In this document: piece after piece, positions 54,166 through 62,674 of the stretch
Layout of the letters: every line of letters starts with the position of its first letter
Position numbering within the stretch: the stretch's first letter is position 1
From: Pontivivens insulae
Lineage (GTDB): Bacteria > Pseudomonadota > Alphaproteobacteria > Rhodobacterales > Rhodobacteraceae
DNA length: 64,000 nt
Assembly: GCF_900302495.1 (NCBI RefSeq)
Contig: NZ_OMKW01000002.1
Coordinates: 930,001 to 994,000 of the forward strand
Direction: 5' to 3'
The notes under the pieces: model-generated
What the model saw: the letters and a program-made list of their open reading frames with translations, nothing else
Told to the model about the DNA's origin: nothing
The model's database searches: none
Program-made: the position numbers and the translations under genes

Positions 54166-54760
54166 ATGCCAGGTCGAGATCAGACGGCTCGTAGACATGC
54201 CGACCATCCTCGGACGGTAGGGCGCGCTTCAACGCCCAGAATTTGCGAACCTCCGGCATGCCCAGATGCGAATTGTCGGCCAAAAAATCCCGAGTGTACT
54301 GATTGAACTGATTGTGGTCGGCGATCCGCGATTCAAATTGCGGGGCGCGGGCCTCAACCTGCAGTCGTTCATACTCGATGACGGCATCGGCCAGCGTCTT
54401 GCCGGCATTGTCCTTCATCCATGCCATGAATGCCGTGTTGAACTTGAAGCTATCGCCACAGCGCGATTTGAAATACCGCCGGACGTTCTGCGAATTTCGG
54501 TAGCTATCGGTGATGACGGTTTCGTCTGATAGCGTGGCGCCATGCCAATCAAAATCACTTCTTGCTTTGCGACGCGCAGCCTTGAGCCGCTCTCCGGTAT
54601 CGAGAAAATGAGCAATCCTGTCGAGCAACTCAAACTTTCCGCCTGCTGTCGCGAGAGACAGTGCGCGGGCGTGCAACACCAGCTCTTCCTTCAACCAATA
54701 CCAGCGCTTTAGCTCCGCACCAGACGTAATCGTGGCAATCTCGGGTCGTTTTTCGGTCAT
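54164..54760 (-). CDS. SAP-domain protein (DUF6434-like)
   Basis: A 198-residue protein. The first 50 residues (GAELKRWYWLKEELVLHARA and LATAGGKFELLDRIAHFL) match a SAP-like nucleic-acid-binding motif, in which a K-E-L-x-x-x-x-R/x-x-x-G-x-K pattern is common. The rest includes FDWHGATLSDETVITDSYRN and KSRCGDSFKFNTAFMAWMKD, seen in proteins called DUF6434. Function unknown; the SAP part suggests DNA or RNA contact. Alone on its strand next to tRNA-Pro. Confidence 0.8.
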   Translation of the reverse strand: MTEKRPEIATITSGAELKRWYWLKEELVLHARALSLATAGGKFELLDRIAHFLDTGERLKAARRKARSDFDWHGATLSDETVITDSYRNSQNVRRYFKSRCGDSFKFNTAFMAWMKDNAGKTLADAVIEYERLQVEARAPQFESRIADHNQFNQYTRDFLADNSHLGMPEVRKFWALKRALPSEDGRHVYEPSDLDLA

Positions 54761-54820
54761 GGCGTAACCATGGCGCCCTAAATCGCCACGTAAAGCGGAA
54801 AAACCACATTTGAGGAAACC

Positions 54821-54897
54821 TGGTCGGAGCGGCGAGATTCGAACTCACGACCCCCTGTACCCAAAACAGGTGCGCTACCAGACTGCGCCACGCTCCG
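54821..54897 (-). tRNA. tRNA-Pro, anticodon TGG
   Basis: The minus strand folds as a 77-nt tRNA including CCA. The acceptor CGGAGCG pairs with CGCTCCG, followed by A and CCA. The anticodon stem-loop CCTGT-TTTGGGT-ACAGG gives TGG. The T-loop GTTCGAATC is canonical. Confidence 0.96.
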
Positions 54898-54939
54898 ACC
54901 TGACGCGCTGATAGCGCAGCCTTCACCGGTTGAAAAGGG

Positions 54940-55419
54940 TCAATCGCACGCCCAGACCGCATCCGGCCCATTAAAGGCGGGATGACGGATTTCAGCACCT
55001 GGCTCAAAGCGCAACATCGCTGACAAACCGCCATTGATTTCGAGCACGGCAACGATGTCGTCTGTCTCCGACGGGATGGGGGTTTCATCCAGCGGAACCG
55101 CGTTTTCGTGAATATCGCGCACTTCACCCGTTTCCGAAATGAACAGCATGTCCAAGGGGATGAGCGTATTACGCATCCAGAAACTGCGCCGACGCGGACC
55201 GTCTTGGTAAAGGAACAGCATCCCGGAAAACTGGGGAATCGACTCGACAAACATCAGTCCGCGCGACCGTTCCTCAAAATCATCCGCGATCTCGACAGCG
55301 AAACTTGCCACAACGCCATTCTGGCGAATGTCGACCCGATCAACACTGCATGATTGTGCCAAAGCAGCCACAGGACCAATGAGCGAAACCGCAAGAGCGG
55401 CCACAAATGTCTTAATCAA
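54940..55419 (-). CDS. Exported DUF192 protein
   Basis: A 159-residue protein. The only credible start is TTG 55419, which overlaps the last 8 nt of the tandem cold-shock gene and gives a clean signal peptide ([20 protein letters not shown]). The DUF192 core follows: [36 protein letters not shown] and AVLEINGG. Function unknown. The overlap indicates translational coupling. GGGA lies 8 nt before the TTG. Confidence 0.88.
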   Translation of the reverse strand: MIKTFVAALAVSLIGPVAALAQSCSVDRVDIRQNGVVASFAVEIADDFEERSRGLMFVESIPQFSGMLFLYQDGPRRRSFWMRNTLIPLDMLFISETGEVRDIHENAVPLDETPIPSETDDIVAVLEINGGLSAMLRFEPGAEIRHPAFNGPDAVWACD

Positions 55420-55903
55420 TGATCGTTTCCCACGTGCGAATATACAGCACCATCCGACCGCGCGGGCCGTCACCAATATGGACCGCGATCCCCTCATTCG
55501 GGACAAGGTCGTGAATGCCGCTCTTGCGCAGTGTTTCCATGTGCACGAAGACATCTTCGGCATCGCCGAATAGGTTCACAAACCCGAACCCCTTCACGCG
55601 GTCGAACCATTTCACGCGGGCGGCGACATATTCGACTTCGTGGTGAGTAGGCACTTCTACGAGTGCGTCGATATCGCCAATCTCAATTTCGTCGGTCTGA
55701 TCGGAGTGCAAAACCTCTCGCGCCTGTCGACCGCGATCCGTTTCCTCAACCTCAACCGTAATCGCAACACCTTCGGCAAGATCACGCAGTCCGGCAGCCT
55801 TAAGCACGCTGGCGTGGATCATCACATCACCAGCGCCGTCTTCGGCAACCATAAACCCAAATCCCCGCGTGGTGTCGTACCACTTGACCATTCCGGTAAC
55901 CAT
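55412..55903 (-). CDS. Tandem cold-shock-domain protein
   Basis: A 163-residue protein from ATG 55903 with two cold-shock domains. The first is near residues 4-65 ([22 protein letters not shown]2-like VMIHAS), the second near residues 92-160 ([19 protein letters not shown] and VFVHMETL). A linker rich in acidic residues ([14 protein letters not shown]) joins them. Double-CSD proteins occur in alphaproteobacteria. The SD is poor. It is co-transcribed with the overlapping DUF192 gene. Confidence 0.93.
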   Translation of the reverse strand: MVTGMVKWYDTTRGFGFMVAEDGAGDVMIHASVLKAAGLRDLAEGVAITVEVEETDRGRQAREVLHSDQTDEIEIGDIDALVEVPTHHEVEYVAARVKWFDRVKGFGFVNLFGDAEDVFVHMETLRKSGIHDLVPNEGIAVHIGDGPRGRMVLYIRTWETIID

Positions 55904-56076
55904 AATACTCAACCACTTCTTCTACTGCGCTGATCGGGGCGCCGCGCGTGGAGTTCTCTTGCCTCGCGGCATAGTTCTCGAGTCCGTGCTTTCGCTACAG
56001 ACCGCTTCACGTTAGTTGGGAGGAGGCAGATGTGTCAACCCGACGCAGGCAGGGCTAACCGGACGAAAGAGGCGAC

Positions 56077-56898
56077 ATGGCGTATGATTTCAAGCGGTTC
56101 CGGCCCATTGCAGTCCTTTTTGTGGCGCTTGCTGCGGGCTGCGCGACGGCTGTACCGGAACGCCTGATGCCCGATGCGGACGGCATCGTCCGCTCTTTCC
56201 TTGCACCAGCAACCCGCCTGCCCCTGTCGGAGTCCGCGGCTGATGCGGCAGAGATTGCACAGATTGCGACGGCGACCACCCGTGTCGAACTTGACGAGCG
56301 GCGGTCAACCGAAAGGGTTCGCTTGGATCAGCTGGCCTATTTCTTCCGCTCCCCAGAGGGACGCGCCTATTTGCTGGCGGCTGAGCCCAAAGCCCTTGTC
56401 AGGGCCAGCCCAGCGGCGAGTTGTCCGGTGCAGGTATCAGCGCAAGGTGTCGAGGCATCGAGCGAGGTTGAAGTGATCGCCGACGCGCTTCGCTTCTGCC
56501 ATGATGATTTAGCTAGAATGGGCGAAGACGATTGCAGCTGTGAGGTGCTGGCGCACGGCCCCATCCTGCGCGCGCCATTGGCGTCATTCGAGTACGCCAT
56601 CGACCTGCCAGCCAGAATTTTTCAGGACGGGCAACTCGACCCCGTCCGGTACCTCGCGCGCGAAGCACTGGAGCCCGACGGGGCACGCCATCTTCGCGTC
56701 GAAGCGAACGGAACAGAAGCTGTCGAAATCACGTGGCCCGAGGGCGACTCCAGCCTGACAGTGTCCGCGCAGTTCGCGGACGGCACAATCGCAACGGGCA
56801 CGCGTCAGCCAGTGGGCTTTGATCGCGGAAGGTTGGTGCAGAGCTTTACCCTGACGCGCACCGACGGCGTGCGTGTCAGGGTGATATTGGCACCTTAG
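56077..56898 (+). CDS. Putative lipoprotein, unknown
   Basis: A 273-residue protein from ATG 56077 with GAAAGAGG upstream. It has a lipobox (LAAGC, Cys near residue 22). No family is recognised. The middle has two close cysteine clusters (CHDD ... DDCSCEVL) and the carboxy half is beta-strand-rich (ITWPEGDSSLTVSAQF). Envelope location is likely. Convergent with pdxH by 6 nt. Confidence 0.7.
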   Translation: MAYDFKRFRPIAVLFVALAAGCATAVPERLMPDADGIVRSFLAPATRLPLSESAADAAEIAQIATATTRVELDERRSTERVRLDQLAYFFRSPEGRAYLLAAEPKALVRASPAASCPVQVSAQGVEASSEVEVIADALRFCHDDLARMGEDDCSCEVLAHGPILRAPLASFEYAIDLPARIFQDGQLDPVRYLAREALEPDGARHLRVEANGTEAVEITWPEGDSSLTVSAQFADGTIATGTRQPVGFDRGRLVQSFTLTRTDGVRVRVILAP

Positions 56899-56904
56899 CG
56901 GCGC

Positions 56905-57519
56905 TTAGGGATTCAAACGGGTGACAGACCATTCACCCTCTGGTGTTTCCCGTGTCCAACGAAAGCGGTCGTGAAGCCTGAAATCCCCATCTGCCCAGAA
57001 CTCGATCTCGGTGGGGCGAATGCGGAACCCGCCCCAGAACGGCGGGCGTGATGGATTGAGGCCCTTTTCGAGCCCAAGCTTCGCTGCCTGTGCAATCAAT
57101 GTGCCGCGGCTGTCGAGCGGGCGCGACTGCTCCGAGGCCCATGCGCCAATCCGGCTCTGCAACGCGCGGGAATTGTAGTAGGCATCTGCCTGAGGGCCGT
57201 CTTCCTTCTCAACATGCCCGCGGACACGGATCTGGCGATGCAGGCTCTTCCAATGGATCACGAAGGCCGCCTTGCCGGAGGCCAGGATCTCCTGCCCTTT
57301 CACGCCGTTATAGTTGGTGTAGAAAACAAAGGCGTCTGCCTCGACTTCCTTGAGCAGGACCATCCTAACATTTGGCATCCCCTGCCCGTCCACCGAAGCA
57401 ATCGCGATGGCATTAGGATCGTTGATCTCTGACTTCTCGGCCTCGGCCATCCAATCCCGGAATAGCGCGAACGGGTCATCACCGGCGAAAATACCGGTTC
57501 TACCGCCTTTATCTTCCAT
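56905..57519 (-). CDS. pdxH: Pyridoxamine/pyridoxine 5'-phosphate oxidase
   Basis: A 204-residue flavoenzyme. It has the PNPOx pattern [40 protein letters not shown] and the carboxy [15 protein letters not shown]...RLHDR. It makes pyridoxal 5'-phosphate with FMN and oxygen. Single gene, divergent from fabI across 119 nt. The tail ends RLNP, the standard terminus. Confidence 0.96.
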   Translation of the reverse strand: MEDKGGRTGIFAGDDPFALFRDWMAEAEKSEINDPNAIAIASVDGQGMPNVRMVLLKEVEADAFVFYTNYNGVKGQEILASGKAAFVIHWKSLHRQIRVRGHVEKEDGPQADAYYNSRALQSRIGAWASEQSRPLDSRGTLIAQAAKLGLEKGLNPSRPPFWGGFRIRPTEIEFWADGDFRLHDRFRWTRETPEGEWSVTRLNP

Positions 57520-57638
57520 GGTTTTCCCTCAACCGAAGCGGCCAGCTCTTGCAAATGCCAGACCTGACAATTTCTTGAATAAGCTCGATACGTGACGTAA
57601 AGCGGGGCAACCGCAAGAACAAGAGTGGAGCAGACGTA

Positions 57639-58454
57639 ATGGCTGGACTTATGGCAGGAAAGCGCGGCTTGATCATGGGCCTCGCAAATGACAAGTCGAT
57701 TGCCTGGGGTGCTGCCCAAGCCTTGCATGAGCAGGGCGCGGAAATGTGCTTCACCTATCAGGGTGAAGCGCTCGGCAAGCGGGTGAAGCCCTTGGCTGCA
57801 CAGGTCGGCTCAGATTTCACGATGCCGTGCGATGTTACCGACACCGACAGTCTGGACGCGGTTTTCACTGCAATCGAAGAACGCTGGGGCAAGTTGGACT
57901 TCGTCCTTCACGCGATCGGCTTCTCCGACAAAAACGAGTTGCGTGGTCGCTACGTCGACACAAGCGCCGAGAACTTCCGCATGACCATGGACATCTCGAT
58001 CTACTCGTTCACAGCCGTGATGCAGCGTGCTGAAAAGATTATGCCCGAAGGCTCATCCGCGCTGACCATGACCTATTACGGCGCCGAGAAGGTCATGCCG
58101 CACTACAACGTCATGGGCGTCGCCAAGGCGGGGCTTGAAGCCTCGGTAAAGTATATGGCGATGGATCTCGGCCCAAAGAACATTCGGGTGAATGCGTTGT
58201 CCGCAGGACCGATCAAGACATTGGCAGCCTCTGGAATTGGCGATTTCCGCTATATCCTGAAATGGAACGAGCTGAACTCCCCCCTCCGTCGGAATGTCAC
58301 CACGACAGACGTTGGAAAGTCCGCGATGTATCTGTTGAGCGATCTTTCCAGCGGCGTGACGGGTGAGAACCACCATGTTGACGCGGGATATCATGTCGTT
58401 GGAATGAAGGCCGAAGATGCGCCTGACATTGACGTTGTGACCGGACGCAAATGA
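57639..58454 (+). CDS. fabI: Enoyl-[acyl-carrier-protein] reductase FabI
   Basis: A 271-residue SDR-type FabI. NADH-binding residues lie in GLIMGLANDKSIAWGAAQAL, and the catalytic Tyr and Lys in YYGAEKVMPHYNVMGVAKA (Y-x6-K pattern) with SAGPIKTLAASGIGDF downstream. It reduces enoyl-ACP in the fatty acid cycle. It starts a plus-strand run; lysE begins one base after its stop. Confidence 0.97.
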   Translation: MAGLMAGKRGLIMGLANDKSIAWGAAQALHEQGAEMCFTYQGEALGKRVKPLAAQVGSDFTMPCDVTDTDSLDAVFTAIEERWGKLDFVLHAIGFSDKNELRGRYVDTSAENFRMTMDISIYSFTAVMQRAEKIMPEGSSALTMTYYGAEKVMPHYNVMGVAKAGLEASVKYMAMDLGPKNIRVNALSAGPIKTLAASGIGDFRYILKWNELNSPLRRNVTTTDVGKSAMYLLSDLSSGVTGENHHVDAGYHVVGMKAEDAPDIDVVTGRK

Positions 58455-58455
58455 C

Positions 58456-59070
58456 GTGAGCACCGCCGCCTTTCTGGCTGTGGCGCTCCTTCACCTGATG
58501 GCGGCCATCAGCCCGGGACCAGCTGTGCTGATGTCTGCACGGACAGGTGTGATCCATGGCTTTCGCGCAGGGTTGGCGCTGGCCATCGGAATTGGTTTGG
58601 GCGGAGTGATCTGGGCGGCCGCCGCGCTATTTGGCCTCGCCTTATTGTTCGAGATCGCTCCGAACTTGCTCATCGCTCTGAAAATTCTGGGGGGCCTGTG
58701 GCTACTACGGATGGGTGTGAAGATGTGGCGAAGCGCAGACGCGCCGCTGGATCTGGATGCTGGGACGGCTTGCGCCCCTCGCTTTTTTCAAGCAATGCGA
58801 ACTGGTCTTTGGGTTCAACTCGCCAACCCAAAACCCGCTATCATGTTTAGCGCCATCTTTGTCGGAACCGTGCCGCAAGGGGCCAGCTGGGTGGTCTTCG
58901 CAATGCTTCTGACAGTGGTTTTTCTGAATGAGACACTCTGGAATGCGTTCGTCGCACGCGTTTTCGCCCTTCCGCTTGCGCGCCGAAGCTATATGACAGT
59001 GAGAACCGCAATCGACCGAGCCTTCGGTGGCATTCTGTGCGCCCTTGGCATCAAGATTGCCTCAACCTGA
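58456..59070 (+). CDS. LysE-family translocator
   Basis: A 204-residue membrane protein from GTG 58456. The family opening is [20 protein letters not shown] with five to six hydrophobic helices and [15 protein letters not shown] in the middle (as [16 protein letters not shown]). RhtB/LysE exporters move amino acids. Substrate is unknown. Set directly behind fabI. Confidence 0.92.
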   Translation: MSTAAFLAVALLHLMAAISPGPAVLMSARTGVIHGFRAGLALAIGIGLGGVIWAAAALFGLALLFEIAPNLLIALKILGGLWLLRMGVKMWRSADAPLDLDAGTACAPRFFQAMRTGLWVQLANPKPAIMFSAIFVGTVPQGASWVVFAMLLTVVFLNETLWNAFVARVFALPLARRSYMTVRTAIDRAFGGILCALGIKIAST

Positions 59071-59089
59071 ACAGCCGCGAGGTTCCGCC

Positions 59090-59599
59090 ATGGCCGCCGA
59101 CCGCCTTCCACACGAAAAAGGCTTCCACATTTCCTGGGATCAAATTCATCGCGACAGCCGCGCATTGGCGTGGCGTTTGGAGAATGATGGCCCCGGCGCA
59201 GGCGGCAAATGGAAGGCCGTTGTCGCCATCACCCGTGGCGGCATGGCGCCTGCGATGATCGTCGCACGCGAGTTGGACATCCGCACGGTCGATACGATCA
59301 GCGTAAAAAGCTACTCGCATCAGGATCAGGGTGAGGCGCAAGTGCTCAAATCCCCCGATCCGGAGTTGATGGGCGACGGTGAAGGCATCCTCATCGTCGA
59401 TGACCTCGTTGACAGCGGCAAGACGCTCGAACTCGTCAGAGAACTCTTTCCCAAAGCCCATTTTGCAACTGTCTACGCAAAGCCAAAAGGCGAGCCGATG
59501 GTCGATACATTCATCACCGGGGTAAGCCAGGACACTTGGATCTTCTTCCCTTGGGACATGGCGCTGCAATATGTCGAGCCCTATCGGGGGACCGATTGA
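59090..59599 (+). CDS. gpt: Xanthine phosphoribosyltransferase
   Basis: A 169-residue PRTase from ATG 59090. The PRPP-binding loop is [17 protein letters not shown] and the flanking [19 protein letters not shown] and SYSHQDQGE fit Gpt. The ending [10 protein letters not shown] matches the family. It salvages xanthine and guanine. It overlaps terB by one base (TGATG). Confidence 0.93.
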   Translation: MAADRLPHEKGFHISWDQIHRDSRALAWRLENDGPGAGGKWKAVVAITRGGMAPAMIVARELDIRTVDTISVKSYSHQDQGEAQVLKSPDPELMGDGEGILIVDDLVDSGKTLELVRELFPKAHFATVYAKPKGEPMVDTFITGVSQDTWIFFPWDMALQYVEPYRGTD

Positions 59600-60048
59600 T
59601 GCTCAGCTCCCTCATCGCGATGTTGAAGGGCGATGCAGAGCCTGCAACGCTTGCCGAGGAAGATTGCCGCCTCGCCCTGACGGCCATGATGGTGCGCGTG
59701 GCGCGCGCCGATGACCAGTATGACCAGTCAGAGAAGGACGCGATCGATGCCGTGCTCACCGATCGCTACGGATTGGATGCGACCGCCGCTGCGGAATTGC
59801 GCGCGAGCGGAGAAAGCGTAGAGGCGGAAGCATCCGACAATGTGCGGTTTACCAAGGTGATCAAGGACGCGGTGCCCTATGAGGAACGTAGCGCGGTGGC
59901 GGAAGCTCTTTGGTATGTCGCCCTGGCAGATGACAAGCGCACAGAAGACGAAAACGCCTTCCTGAGACTGGTTGTCAGCCTAATCGGCGTGAACGACCGC
60001 GACAGTGGTTTTGCCCGGCAACGGGCCGAAGCGCGCAGGACAAACTGA
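59599..60048 (+). CDS. TerB-domain protein
   Basis: A 149-residue helical protein. The TerB core is visible as ARADDQYDQSEKDAIDAVL, LDATAAAELR and LWYVALADDKRTEDENAFL, with acidic residues predicted to bind metal. These proteins are often linked to tellurite resistance or membrane stress, but the full ter operon is absent. It is coupled to gpt. Confidence 0.88.
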   Translation: MLSSLIAMLKGDAEPATLAEEDCRLALTAMMVRVARADDQYDQSEKDAIDAVLTDRYGLDATAAAELRASGESVEAEASDNVRFTKVIKDAVPYEERSAVAEALWYVALADDKRTEDENAFLRLVVSLIGVNDRDSGFARQRAEARRTN

Positions 60049-60069
60049 CGCAGCGTTCAACGCGTCAGT
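60044..60069. terminator. Inverted repeat at the terB stop
   Basis: ACTGACGC (60044-60051) pairs with GCGTCAGT (60062-60069) over an 10-nt loop that includes the terB stop region. There is no U-tract, so it is only a candidate terminator for the fabI-terB run. Confidence 0.4.
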
Positions 60070-60138
60070 GCCCTCACGTCACACTGGCGCCTCCAATTGC
60101 AGTGGTCTTACCTCCCTTTAGTCTGCGGGGAGGTAATT

Positions 60139-61437
60139 ATGTTGCGCAAATCACTGGGTTCACTTTTCATATCAGTCGCGGCCATCGCCGCTCCTGCTAT
60201 GGCCGACGAGGTCGTACGCATCGGGCTCCTTACGTCGCATGACAGCGAAGTTCGGCCACTATCCATCTCGTTCAACGACGGTCTTGCGGACTATCTGACG
60301 CTCGTGAACGTGCGCGACGGTGGCATCGATGGAACGCCGGTCGAACTCATCACATGTGAGACGCAATACACGCAGGAAGGCCATATGGCCTGCTATCAGC
60401 AGCTTGCAGCCGCCGGTATAGACATCGCAATACCAACTGGAACAGTCGGGGCCTACGCGTTGAACCAGATGGCGTTTCAGGTGGGCGTGCCCGTTCTGAA
60501 TGGTGGTCTTGGACAGACTGCCGTTGCGGACGGTCGTGTCTTTCCCAACTCTTTCGCCTTCCCTGGCAACTACTATCAAGCCGCCTCCGCAATGGTCGAA
60601 CATTTCGAGGCTGAGCTTCAGGATCTAAACGGCAAGCGCATCGCCTACGTTTATCACGACAGCCTTTATGGGGAGGAAGCCATACCACTCCTACAGGCGA
60701 TCGCGGCATCCAAGGGCTTCGCACTCGACCTCTACCCCGTCGCACCTCCGGGAGATGATCAGGCAGCAATCTGGACACAGATCGCGCAAAGCGGCGCTGA
60801 TCGTGCAATCCTCTGGACTGTCGGTCGCATGACCGCAACCAGCATCGGAACGGCAGCGGCAGTTGGCTATCCCAGAGAGCAAATGATGGGCAACTGGTGG
60901 ACGACGCTAGAAATGATGATGCGACGCCTCGGTCCAGCGGCCGACGGAATGCGAGCCATGTCGCTCACCGGTGTTGGGCATGATGTCGCGGTCTATAACG
61001 ATTTGAACGAAATGGTTTATTTCGCGGGCCTCGGCCACGGCACGATGAACAATATCGGTGATATCGACTATAACCGTGGATTGATGACGGGCCTTTATCT
61101 GGTAGAGGCCGCGCGCAACGGTCTCTCAATCTCCGGCGACGGACTGACAGCTGCGGATATGCGCGAAGGCCTGGAGGCGCTGAACTTCACCAGCGACGAC
61201 AGTCAGCGCCTCGGCTTTGGGGATTTGGCGCCACCACTGGCAATGACCTGCTCCAATCACTCCGGCTTCGGTCTGTTGCAGGTCATCGAATATGATTCCA
61301 GCTTTCGGCGCTGGACCAATTACGGTGACTATGTCTCTGCCGACAGCGCAATCGTATCCGCTGCCGTCAGCCAGGCCGCGTCCGGTTTTGCGGACGCGCT
61401 TTCGATCACACCGCGCGATTGCCCGGCCGGCTCTTAG
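60139..61437 (+). CDS. Orphan ABC-type branched-chain/amide substrate-binding protein
   Basis: A 432-residue exported protein; GGGGAGG lies 6 nt before ATG 60139. The signal peptide ends at APAMA. The type I periplasmic fold of LivK/UrtA proteins is clear: VVRIGLLTSHDSEVRPLSIS, CYQQLAAAGIDIAIPTGTV, RIAYVYHDSLYGEEAIPLLQ and ADRAILWTVGRMTATSIG. The usual permease and ATPase genes are missing here. It may work with a distant transporter or as a receptor. A terminator follows. Confidence 0.9.
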   Translation: MLRKSLGSLFISVAAIAAPAMADEVVRIGLLTSHDSEVRPLSISFNDGLADYLTLVNVRDGGIDGTPVELITCETQYTQEGHMACYQQLAAAGIDIAIPTGTVGAYALNQMAFQVGVPVLNGGLGQTAVADGRVFPNSFAFPGNYYQAASAMVEHFEAELQDLNGKRIAYVYHDSLYGEEAIPLLQAIAASKGFALDLYPVAPPGDDQAAIWTQIAQSGADRAILWTVGRMTATSIGTAAAVGYPREQMMGNWWTTLEMMMRRLGPAADGMRAMSLTGVGHDVAVYNDLNEMVYFAGLGHGTMNNIGDIDYNRGLMTGLYLVEAARNGLSISGDGLTAADMREGLEALNFTSDDSQRLGFGDLAPPLAMTCSNHSGFGLLQVIEYDSSFRRWTNYGDYVSADSAIVSAAVSQAASGFADALSITPRDCPAGS

Positions 61438-61456
61438 AACACAGTATTCCAAATAG

Positions 61457-61486
61457 AAAAGGGCGCAGTCTAAGCTGCGCCCTTTT
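61457..61486. terminator. Bidirectional terminator between the binding protein and the lipoprotein
   Basis: AAAAGGGCGCAG and CTGCGCCCTTTT pair perfectly around a 6-nt loop; the flanking runs serve both converging genes. Confidence 0.92.
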
Positions 61487-61508
61487 CCGTTCGTTTGTGA
61501 CTGTGTGC

Positions 61509-62507
61509 TTACGGCCGATCCGCGAGCATCGCACCGGTCACGTAACGCGTACCACCGTCGTTAATCCGGAATGTCCCTGCCGTCTGTGTCGCATCCGGTC
61601 CATAGAACGCGCCCGAGAAGGTGTTCGCCGTCGCAACATTGACCACGTTTGCCGCCGTGAGGGTCTGCAAGTTCGGACTAACGACCGCCGGGTTCGCCAG
61701 TCCTGTTAGATTTGCCGTCCAGGTCTGACCGCTGACATTACCGGTGAAGGTCATGTTCTCAAGCTGTCTGTTACCCGCGCCAATTTCGTCGATATTTGAC
61801 AACAAACCAGTCAGCGGTGTGCCGGCGACGTTGAAGTCGAAGCGGATATTCACGTCACCTAGTGCGGTAAATGACGTTTCACCGACATTCTCACTCTCAA
61901 ATTGCACAATCGCGCTATCCGTACCCGTATATGTCAGAGAGACATTCGCGGCATCGATGGCATTCATTGTCGTAGTGTCGGTGAACGAACCCGCCCGGAA
62001 ACCGCCCATCAGCCTGACTGTCGCGCCATCTGGATCTAGGATCCAGAGACCTACAATCGCAGATTGCGTGCTCCCCGTTGTCGCCGTGGCTTGGTTGCCA
62101 ATCGAGTAAAGATCCAGGTTGTCGCCTGCAAGCGTTGTGCGCACTTGGTTTGCAGCCGCCGCTGTGGCCGCCGCGAGCGTCACTGCCGGGAAAATTCGAG
62201 TATTTACACGCACTTCGAAGCGATCATCCGTTCCAGTCGTACGGAAGCCGAAAACGCGCCGGTCGCCCGAATTCACTGCAACATCATTGCCTGCATCGGC
62301 CACGCGGATCGATTGTCCATCGCCACCGCTGTCGATGTACTGACCGGATGTGGCCTGGATTTGCGCCAGTGTCTGGTTCGTCGAAGGCGTCGGGCCGTAA
62401 CTCACCGTTGTCGACGTCGAGCTGCTGGCGCCCCCTCCCCCGCCGCCACCGCATCCGGCAAGCAGGCTGATGCAAGTCAAGGTGACCCCTAGCGGTACGA
62501 GCTTCAT
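61509..62507 (-). CDS. Lipoprotein of the transferrin-binding-protein-like family
   Basis: A 332-residue lipoprotein from ATG 62507 with GAGG 9 nt upstream. The lipobox is LLAGC, followed by seven glycines (CGGGGGGG) and a Ser/Thr linker. The carboxy half is beta-rich with GAFYGPDATQTAGTFRIND, the motif ending TbpB/HpuA-like beta-barrels. In Neisseria such proteins sit on the cell surface via Slam; no Slam gene is in the window. Role in binding a host or environmental ligand is inferred. Confidence 0.83.
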   Translation of the reverse strand: MKLVPLGVTLTCISLLAGCGGGGGGGASSSTSTTVSYGPTPSTNQTLAQIQATSGQYIDSGGDGQSIRVADAGNDVAVNSGDRRVFGFRTTGTDDRFEVRVNTRIFPAVTLAAATAAAANQVRTTLAGDNLDLYSIGNQATATTGSTQSAIVGLWILDPDGATVRLMGGFRAGSFTDTTTMNAIDAANVSLTYTGTDSAIVQFESENVGETSFTALGDVNIRFDFNVAGTPLTGLLSNIDEIGAGNRQLENMTFTGNVSGQTWTANLTGLANPAVVSPNLQTLTAANVVNVATANTFSGAFYGPDATQTAGTFRINDGGTRYVTGAMLADRP

Positions 62508-62674
62508 GAAAGATATCCTCGAAATAGCGCATTGAGCCGTGCCTGATCGGCGCCAACTCAGAATTTCTTCAATCATACTTAACTGCCGATGAATTGCTAT
62601 CCCGCCAGCGGTTGAAAATGTCTTGGATCGTACCAGTCTCAGGTGCACAACGCCCCGGAGAGGACGCCTATTTT

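Noticed and set aside
59599-60048. Tellurite-resistance operon
   Set aside because: Only a single TerB-domain gene is present, with no terC, terD or terZ-like neighbours.
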